64,000 nt of DNA from Candidatus Avelusimicrobium cornigerorum (GCA_002309715.1 DBXW01000005.1:251479-315478), one strand, 5' to 3'; shown: positions 1 to 9,192, counted from the first letter of the stretch. Numbers and translations are program-made. Notes: a model not told the origin generated them from the sequence alone.

Positions 1-803
1 ATGTGCGCGAGCAAGCCGGTGCGTTTTCGTGGACACTTTGCAATTACCCTACGGAAGAACTTGCCAAACGAGCCGGGCTTAGCCCCAAAGAATATGCTAA
101 CCAAGTGGCGCGGGCGTGTTTCTTAAACGAAAAAGATCCCGTAAAAAAATGGCAAGAAGTAACCAAGCAAATTACGGAAATCGGTGCGTGGCTTTCTTCG
201 TTACCGATTCGTACCTTGCGGGTGGAATCGGCCCATATGGACTTTGAAGTGTTGTTGGGTGAAAAACGCAAATTTATTGCGGGCGGTGGGTGCAATGTGC
301 CGTCGTTTGAAATTTTCACCTCGCCGGATTGGCGCGGTACCAAGGGTGTTTATTTTGCCGATTTGTCTTCTTACCGCAGTGGCAATTATGTCAAAGGCGT
401 GCGTTTAGAGTTTAACAAAGGGCGCGTCGTAAAATCTTCTGCCGAACAAGGTGGTGAATTTGTCCGCAAAATGTTGGCTATGGATCGTGGTGCGGCGCAA
501 ATCGGCGAATTTTCGCTGACGGACCGCCGGTTTTCCAAAATTACCAAATTTATGGCCGATATTTTATACGACGAAAACTTCGGCGGTAAATACGGAAACT
601 GTCACGTAGCCGTCGGTGCGAGTTATGCCGATACCTATTCCGGCCCGCAAAAAGAATTAACCAAAGCCTTAAAACAAAAACTTGGCTTTAATGATTCTTC
701 GCTTCACTGGGATCTTATCAACACCGAAAATAAACGCGTAACGGCTAAACTCGCTAATGGTACAACGGTGACGGTGTACGAGAAAGGCGAATTTAGTTAC
801 TAG
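1..803 (+). CDS. M29 family aminopeptidase, C-terminal part (cut by window edge)
   Basis: This is the C-terminal ~266 residues of a metal-dependent aminopeptidase of family M29 (AmpS/AmpT/PepS type), a cytosolic exopeptidase that removes N-terminal residues from peptides. The family is about 400 residues long, so roughly a third lies left of the window. All expected metal and catalytic residues can be seen, numbered from codon 3: Glu169 in IGEFSLTD, Glu191 in LYDENFGG, His201 in GNCHVAVG, Tyr208 in GASYADTY, and His235 and Asp237 in SSLHWDLI. The GTG at base 3 is simply the first complete codon and should not be taken as a start. The stop codon runs directly into the regulatory region of the next gene, with only the promoter and an inverted repeat between them. 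The family call is strong. Substrate preference cannot be read from the sequence. Confidence 0.9.
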   Translation, partial: VREQAGAFSWTLCNYPTEELAKRAGLSPKEYANQVARACFLNEKDPVKKWQEVTKQITEIGAWLSSLPIRTLRVESAHMDFEVLLGEKRKFIAGGGCNVPSFEIFTSPDWRGTKGVYFADLSSYRSGNYVKGVRLEFNKGRVVKSSAEQGGEFVRKMLAMDRGAAQIGEFSLTDRRFSKITKFMADILYDENFGGKYGNCHVAVGASYADTYSGPQKELTKALKQKLGFNDSSLHWDLINTENKRVTAKLANGTTVTVYEKGEFSY

Positions 804-815
804 GCCTAGGCCGTA

Positions 816-859
816 TAGGTCCTTTGGCCCCTTGTTTTTGTACCAAAAACCCCTATAGT
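816..859 (+). promoter_or_regulatory. Promoter with GGYCC box upstream of the secreted ART-like gene
   Basis: The box TAGGTCCTTTGGCCCC (816-831) abuts a -35-like TTGTTT (832-837). A 16-bp spacer follows, then a -10-like TATAGT (854-859). The same arrangement precedes three other secreted-protein genes in the window (starts 30150, 35599, 51261). An additional TAGGCCTAGGCC lies at 801-812, overlapping the previous stop codon. A CCCTATA/TATAGGG inverted repeat (851-857 and 865-871) covers the -10 and could be an operator or a weak hairpin. Confidence 0.6.
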
Positions 860-897
860 ATAAGTATAGGGTTTTTGTGTTGATAAGGAGTATGAGT

Positions 898-2061
898 ATG
901 CGTGCGTATAAAAAATATCTTGTTTCTCTGTTTAGTTTACTCGTGTGCGCGACGGCTTTTGCACAGGAGTTAGAGGCAGTTGTCAAAGCGGGGAAACGGG
1001 TAACCGAACTCGGAGAGAAAGGGGCGGTTGTCAAATGGGTATCAGCGGCCGATAAAGATATTTACAAGGCCGTTGAAAAAACATTGGGCTCGGAGATTAA
1101 CAATGCGCTTTGGCAACAAGCCGCCTCGCGCCAAATCGGGCTTACGCCGCCGATCGTTTCTTCCGCCCAAGTTAGCGAACAAATTGTTTCTCAATTAAAA
1201 GAAACGGCTGCTGTAAAACCGAGAATTTCATCGTTTTCGGCAAAATATGCGCCGGGTTTATCAACTAAATATCTGGAAAATTTTAAAGGGCTATCGCATC
1301 AACAGGCATTGCGCGAGGTGGTTGCCGCGCGCGGTGCGCAACTGCCCAAGCAGGAACCTTTCCCTAATTCGCGTGTGTGGTTTGAGTTTTCTCCGGAAGA
1401 ATTTAACCAATTAACCGTAGGGAAATCCCGCCGTATAGAACTAGACTATTCAACCGCGGCTAATATAATGCTTTCTACAACTGTGCACGAAGCCGGAGGA
1501 GTCTATAGATGGGTGCCAATCCCCGATTTCCCGGTACCCGGAAACGGCCGCCGTTTGTTTCGCGGTATGAGTTTAAGGATGGACAAAATGAGCAACATCC
1601 TTGAAAACGGGCTTCGTCTTTCGGATGCGGAGAAATACGGCACGGAAACGGCCGGGAACTTGGATCTTTTTTTAGGCAGTGATACTCGTAAGAAGTTGCT
1701 ACCGGATGTTAAATCACTCATCTGGGTTACTACGACTCCGGGTGCGGCGGCTTCGCATGCGGAAAAATACTATAACGTCGGGATGAGCCCCGTGGTAGTT
1801 ACCATCAATCCAAAATATACTACACTGGCTGAACAAGGCAGTCCTATCGTTGCCAAGCACCCGGGACCCGGTTACTATACGGTGGCGCAAGATATCCCGG
1901 CAAGCGATATTAACCATATGTATGTGGTGGTAAAAGGCCCCGGGTGGAATTTTAACGCCCCGCTGGAACAAAACCAAAAAGCAGTCCATAATTTTATATG
2001 GTGCGAAATTAAGTTTGACGGGAATCGTGTTTTATTATCCCCGTTGCCTTTCCTTAAATAA
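898..2061 (+). CDS. Secreted protein with possible ADP-ribosyltransferase-like domain
   Basis: This is a 387-aa exported protein of unknown function. The ATG at 898 is chosen because AAGGAG (885-890) lies 7 nt upstream; ATG 892 would be too close. Residues 1-23 form a signal peptide ending AFAQ. After a helical N-terminal half, residues ~218-345 show the order RLFRGMSL (Arg222), a helix with ILENGL, then IWVTTTPGAAASHAEKYY, then VVVTI strands. This order resembles R-S-E type ADP-ribosyltransferase folds, which have an Arg strand, then an S/T-rich strand, then a Glu-containing turn. I cannot identify the catalytic Glu, so enzyme activity is a guess. The gene stands alone between its own promoter and a terminator. 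It shares its promoter architecture with three other secreted-protein genes. An alternative is a lineage-specific structural or adhesion protein. Confidence 0.6.
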   Translation: MRAYKKYLVSLFSLLVCATAFAQELEAVVKAGKRVTELGEKGAVVKWVSAADKDIYKAVEKTLGSEINNALWQQAASRQIGLTPPIVSSAQVSEQIVSQLKETAAVKPRISSFSAKYAPGLSTKYLENFKGLSHQQALREVVAARGAQLPKQEPFPNSRVWFEFSPEEFNQLTVGKSRRIELDYSTAANIMLSTTVHEAGGVYRWVPIPDFPVPGNGRRLFRGMSLRMDKMSNILENGLRLSDAEKYGTETAGNLDLFLGSDTRKKLLPDVKSLIWVTTTPGAAASHAEKYYNVGMSPVVVTINPKYTTLAEQGSPIVAKHPGPGYYTVAQDIPASDINHMYVVVKGPGWNFNAPLEQNQKAVHNFIWCEIKFDGNRVLLSPLPFLK

Positions 2062-2073
2062 TGCTCGTTTTAT

Positions 2074-2100
2074 AAAACCCCGGCTATGCCGGGGTTTTTT
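2074..2100 (+). terminator. Rho-independent terminator
   Basis: An 11-bp stem (AAAACCCCGGC, loop TAT, GCCGGGGTTTT) is followed by a T run. It sits 12 nt after the preceding stop codon. Confidence 0.9.
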
Positions 2101-2129
2101 ATAGTGGCCCAAGAAATGGCGAAAATTGC

Positions 2130-2135
2130 TAAAAT
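2130..2135 (+). promoter_or_regulatory. Extended -10 next to the mutS start (leaderless candidate)
   Basis: TAAAAT preceded by TGC forms an extended -10. Only 6 nt separate it from the ATG at 2142, and no Shine-Dalgarno sequence is visible. Transcription would start at or next to the start codon. Confidence 0.55.
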
Positions 2136-2141
2136 ATCCTT

Positions 2142-4703
2142 ATGCCAAAACCTGCTTTAACTCCGCTGATGACGCAATACTACGAAGTGCGTGCTAAATA
2201 CCCCGGGATCGTGCTTTTTTTCCGGCTAGGGGACTTTTATGAAATGTTTGATGAACAAGCCAAAGAAATCAGCGCACTTTTGGGGCTTACCCTCACCGCG
2301 CGTAACGGAGTGCCTATGTGCGGGATACCTTATCATGCTGCCAACAACTACATTGTGCGTCTGTTGTCGGCCGGTAAAAAAATAGGCATTTGCGAGCAAA
2401 CCAGTTCTGTTTCCGACAAAAACAGCAAACTATTTGAACGTCGCGTAACCCGTATTATTACGCCCGGCACAGTGATGGAAGACACGCTGCTTAATGCCAA
2501 TCAGGCTAATTACCTGGTCAGTATTTCTATTTCTAAAACGGAGTGGGCACTAGCCTGTGTGGAAGTTTCTACCGGCGAGTTTTGGGCCAATCAAAACGAA
2601 ACGGATGGTGCGCTTACCAATTTGGCGGCTACGCTAGCCGCTATCAATCCGGCTGAAATTGTGGGGGATAAAAAATCACTGGAACTACTCAAACAAAAAG
2701 TGATGCTCCCCGGTACTCTCACCCTAACCGAACAAGAACCTTTTGATGGTAATTATGATATCCCGGCACAGTGGCCGGCAGTTAGCGCGTGGGGTAATAA
2801 AAAGGCCGCTTTGGCGTGTGCCTTGCAAATTGTTAACTATCTTAATGTCACCGAGCCGAGTTTTAATAAAGTGCTTGTGCCGTCTTACCGGGAACTGAAA
2901 GATTGTTTACAAATTGATGAAAATGCGGTAGAGGCGTTGGAACTTGTCAAAAATCAAGATGGTGGTCGGCGCGGCAGTTTGTGGGCGCATTTGGACCGCA
3001 CCCGCACCGCTATCGGAAGCCGCAAACTCAAAGATTGGCTACTTCACCCGCTAATGGATGTGAGCGAAATCGGTGTGCGCCAAAACTGCGTAGAAAATTT
3101 TATTAAAAATCAAAGTGCCCTTGCCGATTTAAGTGCACTGTTGGAAAACATTTCCGACGTGGAACGCATCATGACGCGTACCGCCACGGGTACCGCTTCG
3201 CCGCGTGATTTGGCCGGACTTCGCACGTCACTACTGAACGTAGAGCCGCTTTCGCGTTGGTTTGAAAATTACCCCGGGGTTGCGGCGCATTTGGGGGCAC
3301 TGTTTACTAAACACGTAGCCGTTTTGCGCGATATGGCACGGCTGCTTTATGAAGCCATAGAAGAAAACCCACCCTTGCGTTTATCAGACGGATTTGTCAT
3401 CCGGGCCGGGTATAATGCCGAGTTGGATGAGTTGCGTTCGCTCAAACAAAACAGCAACGCCAGTATGGAAGAAATTTGCGCTCGTGAACGTGCCAATACC
3501 GGCATTTCTAATATGAAAGTCGGGTTTAACTCGGTATACGGTTACTATTTTGAAGTTTCTAAATCGCAACTTACCAAAGTTCCTTACTCGTTTGTGCGTA
3601 AGCAAACGCTGGTTAATGCCGAACGTTTTATCACCGAAGAATTAAAGCAGTTAGAAAATAAAATTTTAAATGCCGAACAACGCATTTTGCGTTTGGAAGG
3701 GGGGCTGTTTGATGAAGTCCGCAAAACGCTTTCGGCCCAAATCGGACACGTAAAAGCATTTGCGCAAATTGTATCGGAATTAGACGTTTATATGTCACTT
3801 GCGTTGTGTGCGTTAAAAGAAAATTATGTTAAGCCAGCCGTGGATAATAGCACACAAATCAGTTACACCAACGGTCGCCATCCGTTGGTGGAAGCCCACC
3901 TTCCGGCGGGTAGTTTTGTGCCGAATTCACTTAGTTTGGGGGCGACGGATAACCAAATTATGCTTATTACCGGGCCGAATATGGGCGGTAAGAGTGTGTT
4001 TTTAAAACAAACTGCCATTATTGTTATCATGGCGCAGATGGGCAGTTTCGTGCCGGCCGAGCAAGCCCATATCGGACTTGTGGATAAGATTATGACGCGT
4101 ATTGGCGCGCATGATGCGCTTAGCCGCGGTAACTCTACTTTTATGGTGGAAATGAACGAGACCGCCCACATTTTAGCATCCATGACATCGCGCAGTTTAA
4201 TTTTGTTGGATGAAGTAGGCCGCGGAACGTCTACGTTTGACGGTATTTCCATTGCGTGGGCCATTGTGGAGTATTTACACAAACCCAGCAACGGGCCGAA
4301 AGTATTATTTGCCACGCACTATTTTGAACTGACCGATTTGGAAAATAAATACGAAAGCGTGAGAAATTTCCATGTAGACGCTAAAGAATATAAAGACGCC
4401 GACGGAAAAAGTAAACTTGCGTTTTTGTATCAGATTTTGCCCGGCGCAGCAGATCGCTCGTATGGGATACACGTAGCCGAACTGGCGGGACTCCCGGCGG
4501 CATGTACGCTTCGCGCGCGAAAAGTATTAAAAGATTTAGAAGCCAAAAAAGGTGCCAAGATTTCTACCAAAGAGAAAGATATAGTGAAAGATTTATTTTC
4601 TTCGCCGATTGTAGAAGAAATCAAAATGGCCGATCCGAATAAGATCAGTCCTTTAGAAGCGTTGCAGTTAATTTGCGAATGGAAGAAACGTATCAATGAG
4701 TAA
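2142..4703 (+). CDS. mutS: DNA mismatch repair protein MutS
   Basis: This is the full-length mismatch-recognition ATPase (853 aa; family about 800-900). The mismatch-contacting motif GDFYEMF (Phe32-x-Glu34) is near the N-terminus. The connector and lever regions follow. The C-terminal ABC-type ATPase has Walker A GPNMGGKS near residue 611 and Walker B with signature LLDEVGRGTSTFDG near 688, then FATHYFELT. MutS binds base mismatches and small loops and recruits MutL. The next gene, mutL, overlaps its 3' end by 8 nt in another frame, so the two are surely co-transcribed and probably translationally coupled. The start has no ribosome-binding site, but a -10 element lies 6 nt upstream, suggesting a leaderless mRNA. 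Confidence 0.98.
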   Translation: MPKPALTPLMTQYYEVRAKYPGIVLFFRLGDFYEMFDEQAKEISALLGLTLTARNGVPMCGIPYHAANNYIVRLLSAGKKIGICEQTSSVSDKNSKLFERRVTRIITPGTVMEDTLLNANQANYLVSISISKTEWALACVEVSTGEFWANQNETDGALTNLAATLAAINPAEIVGDKKSLELLKQKVMLPGTLTLTEQEPFDGNYDIPAQWPAVSAWGNKKAALACALQIVNYLNVTEPSFNKVLVPSYRELKDCLQIDENAVEALELVKNQDGGRRGSLWAHLDRTRTAIGSRKLKDWLLHPLMDVSEIGVRQNCVENFIKNQSALADLSALLENISDVERIMTRTATGTASPRDLAGLRTSLLNVEPLSRWFENYPGVAAHLGALFTKHVAVLRDMARLLYEAIEENPPLRLSDGFVIRAGYNAELDELRSLKQNSNASMEEICARERANTGISNMKVGFNSVYGYYFEVSKSQLTKVPYSFVRKQTLVNAERFITEELKQLENKILNAEQRILRLEGGLFDEVRKTLSAQIGHVKAFAQIVSELDVYMSLALCALKENYVKPAVDNSTQISYTNGRHPLVEAHLPAGSFVPNSLSLGATDNQIMLITGPNMGGKSVFLKQTAIIVIMAQMGSFVPAEQAHIGLVDKIMTRIGAHDALSRGNSTFMVEMNETAHILASMTSRSLILLDEVGRGTSTFDGISIAWAIVEYLHKPSNGPKVLFATHYFELTDLENKYESVRNFHVDAKEYKDADGKSKLAFLYQILPGAADRSYGIHVAELAGLPAACTLRARKVLKDLEAKKGAKISTKEKDIVKDLFSSPIVEEIKMADPNKISPLEALQLICEWKKRINE

Positions 4704-6570
4704 AATACACGTTCTTGACGAAAAGACAGCCGGTAAAATTGCCGCGGGCGAAGTGATTGAACGTCCGGCGGGTGTGCTTAAGGAACTGTTGGAAAATGCC
4801 GTTGACGCCGGTGCTACTGCCGTGCGTGTGGATATAGAAGGCTCCGGCAGGGATCTTATCCGTGTAAACGATAACGGCTGCGGTATGGACGAAGAAGATT
4901 TGAAAAACAGTGTCTTGCGTCACGCAACAAGCAAAATTAACCGATTTGATGATTTGGAAACTTTGCAAACGTTCGGTTTTCGCGGCGAGGCACTTTATTC
5001 CGTGGCGGCTGTTTCGCGCGTAACGCTGACCAGTTGTACCGGGGCAAATGAAGGACACCGCTTGGAACTGCACGCCGGAAAAATGATTGCATTTAGCCCG
5101 GCTCCGGCTATCAAAGGCACAACGGTGGAAATCCGTGATTTATTTTATAACACACCGGCTCGGCTTAAGTTTTTGAAAAGTGATTCTTATGAACGGGCGT
5201 GCTTATTAAAAGTAGTAGAAGAAAGCGCGTTGGCCAATTTAGCGGTTGCGTATAGTGTGCGTATAAATGGGCGAGAAGTGTATAATTTGCCCGCGCAAAC
5301 CGGTCCGTTGGAAATATCCGCCGTGGAGCGTGCAGAGGATATTTTAGGGGCCGAAGTAGCCCATAGTTTGATATACAAATCTTTTAACAAAATGGGCCTG
5401 CATTTATTTATTACGCCCGACGATAAACTTGTCAATGTACGCGATATGCAATACGTATTTGTCAATCGCCGGCCGATTGATTCTAAAACAATACAGCAAG
5501 CCATTTACAAGGCTTATCAAAATGCCCGCCCCAAAGACCGTCACCCTGCGTTTATTGTATATATGACGCTTGCGCCCGGCGAATTTGACGTAAATATCCA
5601 TCCGCAAAAACGCGATGTCCGCTTTATAAACGAAAACGAAGTGTTTGGTTTTATGATGAACGCGGTGGGAGAAACGGTTTTCTCGCACACAACGCCGGTT
5701 GTGGCGGAAATAAAAAAGCCCCTTTCAGTGGATTTGCCGGCTCAAATAGCGGGGGAAAAATTATGGACACCCGTTTCTGTTTCTCAACCCAAACAACCCG
5801 AAGTGATGTTGTCGGGGGAGTCTTCCCCGCTTTCTTACCATCATCCGTGGGAAGAAAAAAATACATTCGCTTTACGCGAAACAGAAACACCGGGTGAGTA
5901 TCACGCGTCTTTGGATAAAGAATTAGCGGCTCAACAACATGCGGACAAAACTACCCAGCCGGAGTTGAAAACTTCTGCCGATCCTTCGTGGTTTGTGGGG
6001 CCGTATCATTATTTGGGACAACTGCACCGCTCGTATTTACTGTTTGAAAACCCCGACGGACTTGTGGTAATTGATCAGCACGCTGCGCAAGAGCGGGTGC
6101 TTTTTGAGCATTATTTGGATGCCTTTGATAAGCGTCAAGTAGTCATACAAAAATTGCTTTTCCCGCTACACGTGGATTTACCGCCTTCTAACGTGCAGGC
6201 CCTGTTGTCTTGGACGGATTTTTTGAAAACGGCCGGGTTTGAAATTGCACCGTTTTCCGCTCGCACGGTACAGGTGCATACACGCCCGCATATGATTCGT
6301 TTTGAGGAAGATGAGTTAAAAGATTTTATTGTTTCCTTGGCACAAGTAGTAGGTGATCCGGTCAAATCTACCGAGAAATTAAAACGTAATATGGTGGCTA
6401 CGCTAGCGTGTAAAAAAGCCATTAAAGCCCACGACGCAATTTCCGCAGCCGAGGCCGAGGCACTTGTGGAGAATATGAAAAAATGCAAAGACGGCATGCA
6501 TTGCCCGCACGGACGGCCGTGTGTGGCGCAAGTGCCGCTAAAAGATATTGAAAAATGGTTTGGTAGATAA
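4696..6570 (+). CDS. mutL: DNA mismatch repair protein MutL (endonuclease type)
   Basis: A 624-aa MutL that links mismatch recognition by MutS to strand removal. The N-terminal GHKL ATPase carries KELLENAVDAGA, NDNGCGM, LRHATSKI and GFRGEAL. A poorly conserved linker occupies ~330-430. The C-terminal dimerisation domain has the endonuclease metal motif DQHA(x2)E(x4)E, seen as DQHAAQERVLFE near residue 460. ACKKAIKAHD and CPHGRPC (near 602) complete the metal site. It is therefore expected to nick DNA itself, as in bacteria lacking MutH, unlike the E. coli protein. It overlaps mutS by 8 nt and ends just before a strong terminator, so mutS-mutL is a closed two-gene operon. Confidence 0.98.
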   Translation: MSKIHVLDEKTAGKIAAGEVIERPAGVLKELLENAVDAGATAVRVDIEGSGRDLIRVNDNGCGMDEEDLKNSVLRHATSKINRFDDLETLQTFGFRGEALYSVAAVSRVTLTSCTGANEGHRLELHAGKMIAFSPAPAIKGTTVEIRDLFYNTPARLKFLKSDSYERACLLKVVEESALANLAVAYSVRINGREVYNLPAQTGPLEISAVERAEDILGAEVAHSLIYKSFNKMGLHLFITPDDKLVNVRDMQYVFVNRRPIDSKTIQQAIYKAYQNARPKDRHPAFIVYMTLAPGEFDVNIHPQKRDVRFINENEVFGFMMNAVGETVFSHTTPVVAEIKKPLSVDLPAQIAGEKLWTPVSVSQPKQPEVMLSGESSPLSYHHPWEEKNTFALRETETPGEYHASLDKELAAQQHADKTTQPELKTSADPSWFVGPYHYLGQLHRSYLLFENPDGLVVIDQHAAQERVLFEHYLDAFDKRQVVIQKLLFPLHVDLPPSNVQALLSWTDFLKTAGFEIAPFSARTVQVHTRPHMIRFEEDELKDFIVSLAQVVGDPVKSTEKLKRNMVATLACKKAIKAHDAISAAEAEALVENMKKCKDGMHCPHGRPCVAQVPLKDIEKWFGR

Positions 6571-6590
6571 ACTTTTAAATGTTTGATGAC

Positions 6591-6626
6591 AAAAACACGC
6601 TCCGCTGAAAAACGGAGCGTGTTTTT
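6591..6626 (+). terminator. Rho-independent terminator after mutL
   Basis: A near-perfect hairpin with arms AAAACACGCTCCG and CGGAGCGTGTTTT ends in a T run. It closes the mutS-mutL operon. Confidence 0.93.
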
Positions 6627-6736
6627 CTACCAGCCCAATAAGTTTTTATCGGTTCAAGGCCGAAAAGCAGTCTGCCCCCTCTTTATTTTCCGCCTAAAAA
6701 AAGATATCCTATATGTATATTCTTTTAGGAGGACGT

Positions 6737-7267
6737 ATGGCTGAACAACAGTTTTTGGAAAGAGTATTGTTTTCGGAAGAGCAACTCGCCAAGCGCGTGA
6801 GCGAACTCGGGCGTCAAATCTCGGCGGATTACCGGGGTAAAAAACCGCTTTTTGTGGGCATTTTACGCGGGTGCATTTTGTTTTATGCCGATTTAATTAA
6901 AAACATCAGTGTAGATTGCACGTTAGATTTTATGTGCTTGTCCTCTTACAGCGGCACCGGCAGCACCGGGCACGTGCGTACTATGCTGGATTTGCGCGAA
7001 AGCATCCAAGGCCGTCATGTAGTGATTGTGGAAGATATTGTGGACACCGGGCTGACGATGGATTATTTAATGCAGCAACTCAGAGACCGCGGTGCGGCCA
7101 GCATTGAAATTTGTTGTCTTTTGGATAAACCCGCCAATCGCAAAGTAGAAGTGACTCCCAAATATATCGGGTTTAGCATTGAAAACGAATTTGTTATCGG
7201 GTATGGGTTAGATTATAACGAACTGTACCGCAACTTACCTTACATCGGAGTATTTAAGAAACAATGA
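6737..7267 (+). CDS. hpt: Hypoxanthine phosphoribosyltransferase
   Basis: Purine salvage enzyme that joins hypoxanthine or guanine to PRPP to give IMP or GMP (176 aa, normal length). The ATG at 6737 is preferred over the upstream in-frame ATG at 6713 because AGGAGG lies 4-5 nt before it. The PRPP-binding signature VVIVEDIVDTGLTMDYL is near residues 97-113. Other family features are the N-terminal VGILRGC and the SYSGTGSTG loop. It overlaps ftsH by 4 nt (ATGA). The hpt-ftsH pair is common in many bacterial genomes. It begins a long plus-strand cluster that reaches 14974. Confidence 0.96.
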   Translation: MAEQQFLERVLFSEEQLAKRVSELGRQISADYRGKKPLFVGILRGCILFYADLIKNISVDCTLDFMCLSSYSGTGSTGHVRTMLDLRESIQGRHVVIVEDIVDTGLTMDYLMQQLRDRGAASIEICCLLDKPANRKVEVTPKYIGFSIENEFVIGYGLDYNELYRNLPYIGVFKKQ

Positions 7268-9192
7268 AAAAGAAAAATCCGAACAACCGTTCTATTATTT
7301 CCGTCGGGCAAATTATCGGTTGGATAGTTGTATTTGTGCTGGCCGTTTTGCTTTTTAATAAACCGGGAGTCAAACAAACCACGTTAGATTATTCGGACTT
7401 TAAGCAAAAAGTGGCTGAAGCGGCGGTATCGGATTTGACAGTTTCTCCGGATACAATTAGCGGCCTATATAAAAATGAGGCCGGGCAATTTGTGCCTTTC
7501 AAAACGGTTCGTATGGAAGATCCCGGCCTTGTGAAAGAATTAAGCACTGCTAAAATTAAATTTAAAGCCGAGCAAGACCGCAGTTGGATTGGCAACATTC
7601 TATTCAACGTGTTGTGGATATTTTTGCTTATCGGCTTGTGGTGGTTTATTTTCATCCGCCCGCAGCGAAGTGATGGCAAAAGTGCCATGAACTTCGCACG
7701 TTCTAAAGCCAAAATGCAGGATCCTTCCCAACAAACCGTTACGTTTAAAGATGTAGCCGGTTGCGATGAAGCCAAAGAAGAATTGGAAGATATTATTAAA
7801 TTTCTTAAAAATCCTAAAAAATTTCAAAAGTTAGGTGGCAAACTTCCCAAAGGGGTGCTCCTTTACGGCGCGCCCGGTACGGGCAAAACCTTGTTGGCAA
7901 AAGCCGTAGCGGGGGAAGCCGGTGTATCGTTTTTCTCGGCGTCTGCCTCGGAATTTGTAGAAATGTTTGTGGGGGTGGGCGCGGCTCGCGTGCGCGACCT
8001 TTTTGATCAAGCCAAAAATAACGCCCCTGCCATTATCTTTATTGACGAATTGGATGCAGTGGGCCGTCGGCGTTTTGCCGGTATCGGCGGCGGACATGAT
8101 GAACGCGAACAAACGCTTAACCAACTCTTAATTGAGTTAGATGGTTTTGAAAGTAAACAAGGTATTATTTTGATGGCGTCTACCAACCGCCCTGACGTGT
8201 TAGATCCGGCACTGATCCGTCCCGGACGGTTTGACCGGCACATTTCCGTTCCCGCGCCGGATTTAAAAGGGCGTGAGGAAATTTTAAAAGTACACGCTAA
8301 AAAAGTAAAATTAGGCAGCGAAGTAGATTTAAAACAAGTGGCCAAAGGAACCCCCGGTTTTGTGGGAGCCGATTTGGCAAACGTTATTAACGAAGCGGCT
8401 ATCTTGGCCGCCCGCGCCGACAAGGATGCGGTGACTACTTCCGATTTAGATGAGGCCGTTGAACGCGTGCTCGCCGGGCCGCAAAAAAAGAGCCGCATTA
8501 TTTCTAAGCATGAGCAACACGTCATTGCTGCGCACGAGTCCGGACATACGATTGTAGCAAGATTGACCAATCACTCCGATCCGGTGCATAAAGTTACCAT
8601 TATCCCGCGTGGTCAGGCACTCGGCTACACGCTGCAGTTGCCGCTGGAAGATAAATTCTTAACAAGTAAATCAGAACTGTTAGATAAGTTGTGCATTTTG
8701 TTAGCCGGTCGTGCAGCGGAAGAGATTGTGTTTGGGGAAATTACATCAGGTGCAAGTGATGATTTAAATAAGACGATGGCTTATGCACGTAAGATGGTGA
8801 TGGAATTGGGCATGAGCGACCGACTTGGACCGATAGCCTTGCCCAATGGGGAAGAAAATGAAGTATTTCTGGGCAGAGATTTATCCCGTCACACCACCAT
8901 GTCGGATGAATTGTCGCGTACGGTAGACGAAGAAATTTTGAACTTGATTAAAACTTCGTATGCCCGGGCGAAAGATATTATTATCAAACACCGTGAAGGA
9001 TTTGATAAACTGGTGGCCACACTTCTTGAAAAAGAAGTTGTGCAAGCCAACGAGATTGACGAGATTTTGGGCTTGGCTCCCGTTGTTAAAGAGGGCCAGC
9101 CGCAACCCACCACACCAACCCCCGTCAAAGAGGAACCGAAGGCGCAGCCGGCCGTTAGGCCCAATGCTCAACAGGCGGACCTGTTTGAATAA
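7264..9192 (+). CDS. ftsH: ATP-dependent zinc metalloprotease FtsH
   Basis: Membrane-anchored AAA+ protease (642 aa, typical length) that degrades misfolded membrane proteins and regulatory proteins. Two membrane segments lie near residues 13-30 and 108-130, flanking a small periplasmic domain. The AAA module has Walker A GAPGTGKT near 201, Walker B IIFIDELDA, and the second-region-of-homology arginines in LIRPGRFDRH. The protease domain has the zinc motif HESGH near 423 and the distal acidic ligand region in ASDDLNKT. The C-terminal tail is rich in Pro, Gln and Thr. The ATG lies within the hpt stop (ATGA), so translation is likely coupled. Confidence 0.98.
   Translation: MKKKNPNNRSIISVGQIIGWIVVFVLAVLLFNKPGVKQTTLDYSDFKQKVAEAAVSDLTVSPDTISGLYKNEAGQFVPFKTVRMEDPGLVKELSTAKIKFKAEQDRSWIGNILFNVLWIFLLIGLWWFIFIRPQRSDGKSAMNFARSKAKMQDPSQQTVTFKDVAGCDEAKEELEDIIKFLKNPKKFQKLGGKLPKGVLLYGAPGTGKTLLAKAVAGEAGVSFFSASASEFVEMFVGVGAARVRDLFDQAKNNAPAIIFIDELDAVGRRRFAGIGGGHDEREQTLNQLLIELDGFESKQGIILMASTNRPDVLDPALIRPGRFDRHISVPAPDLKGREEILKVHAKKVKLGSEVDLKQVAKGTPGFVGADLANVINEAAILAARADKDAVTTSDLDEAVERVLAGPQKKSRIISKHEQHVIAAHESGHTIVARLTNHSDPVHKVTIIPRGQALGYTLQLPLEDKFLTSKSELLDKLCILLAGRAAEEIVFGEITSGASDDLNKTMAYARKMVMELGMSDRLGPIALPNGEENEVFLGRDLSRHTTMSDELSRTVDEEILNLIKTSYARAKDIIIKHREGFDKLVATLLEKEVVQANEIDEILGLAPVVKEGQPQPTTPTPVKEEPKAQPAVRPNAQQADLFE

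Noticed and set aside
8007..8570. 187-codon minus-strand frame inside ftsH
   Set aside because: It is the complement of conserved AAA+ coding sequence and encodes a Ser/Cys/Pro-rich chain with no family features.
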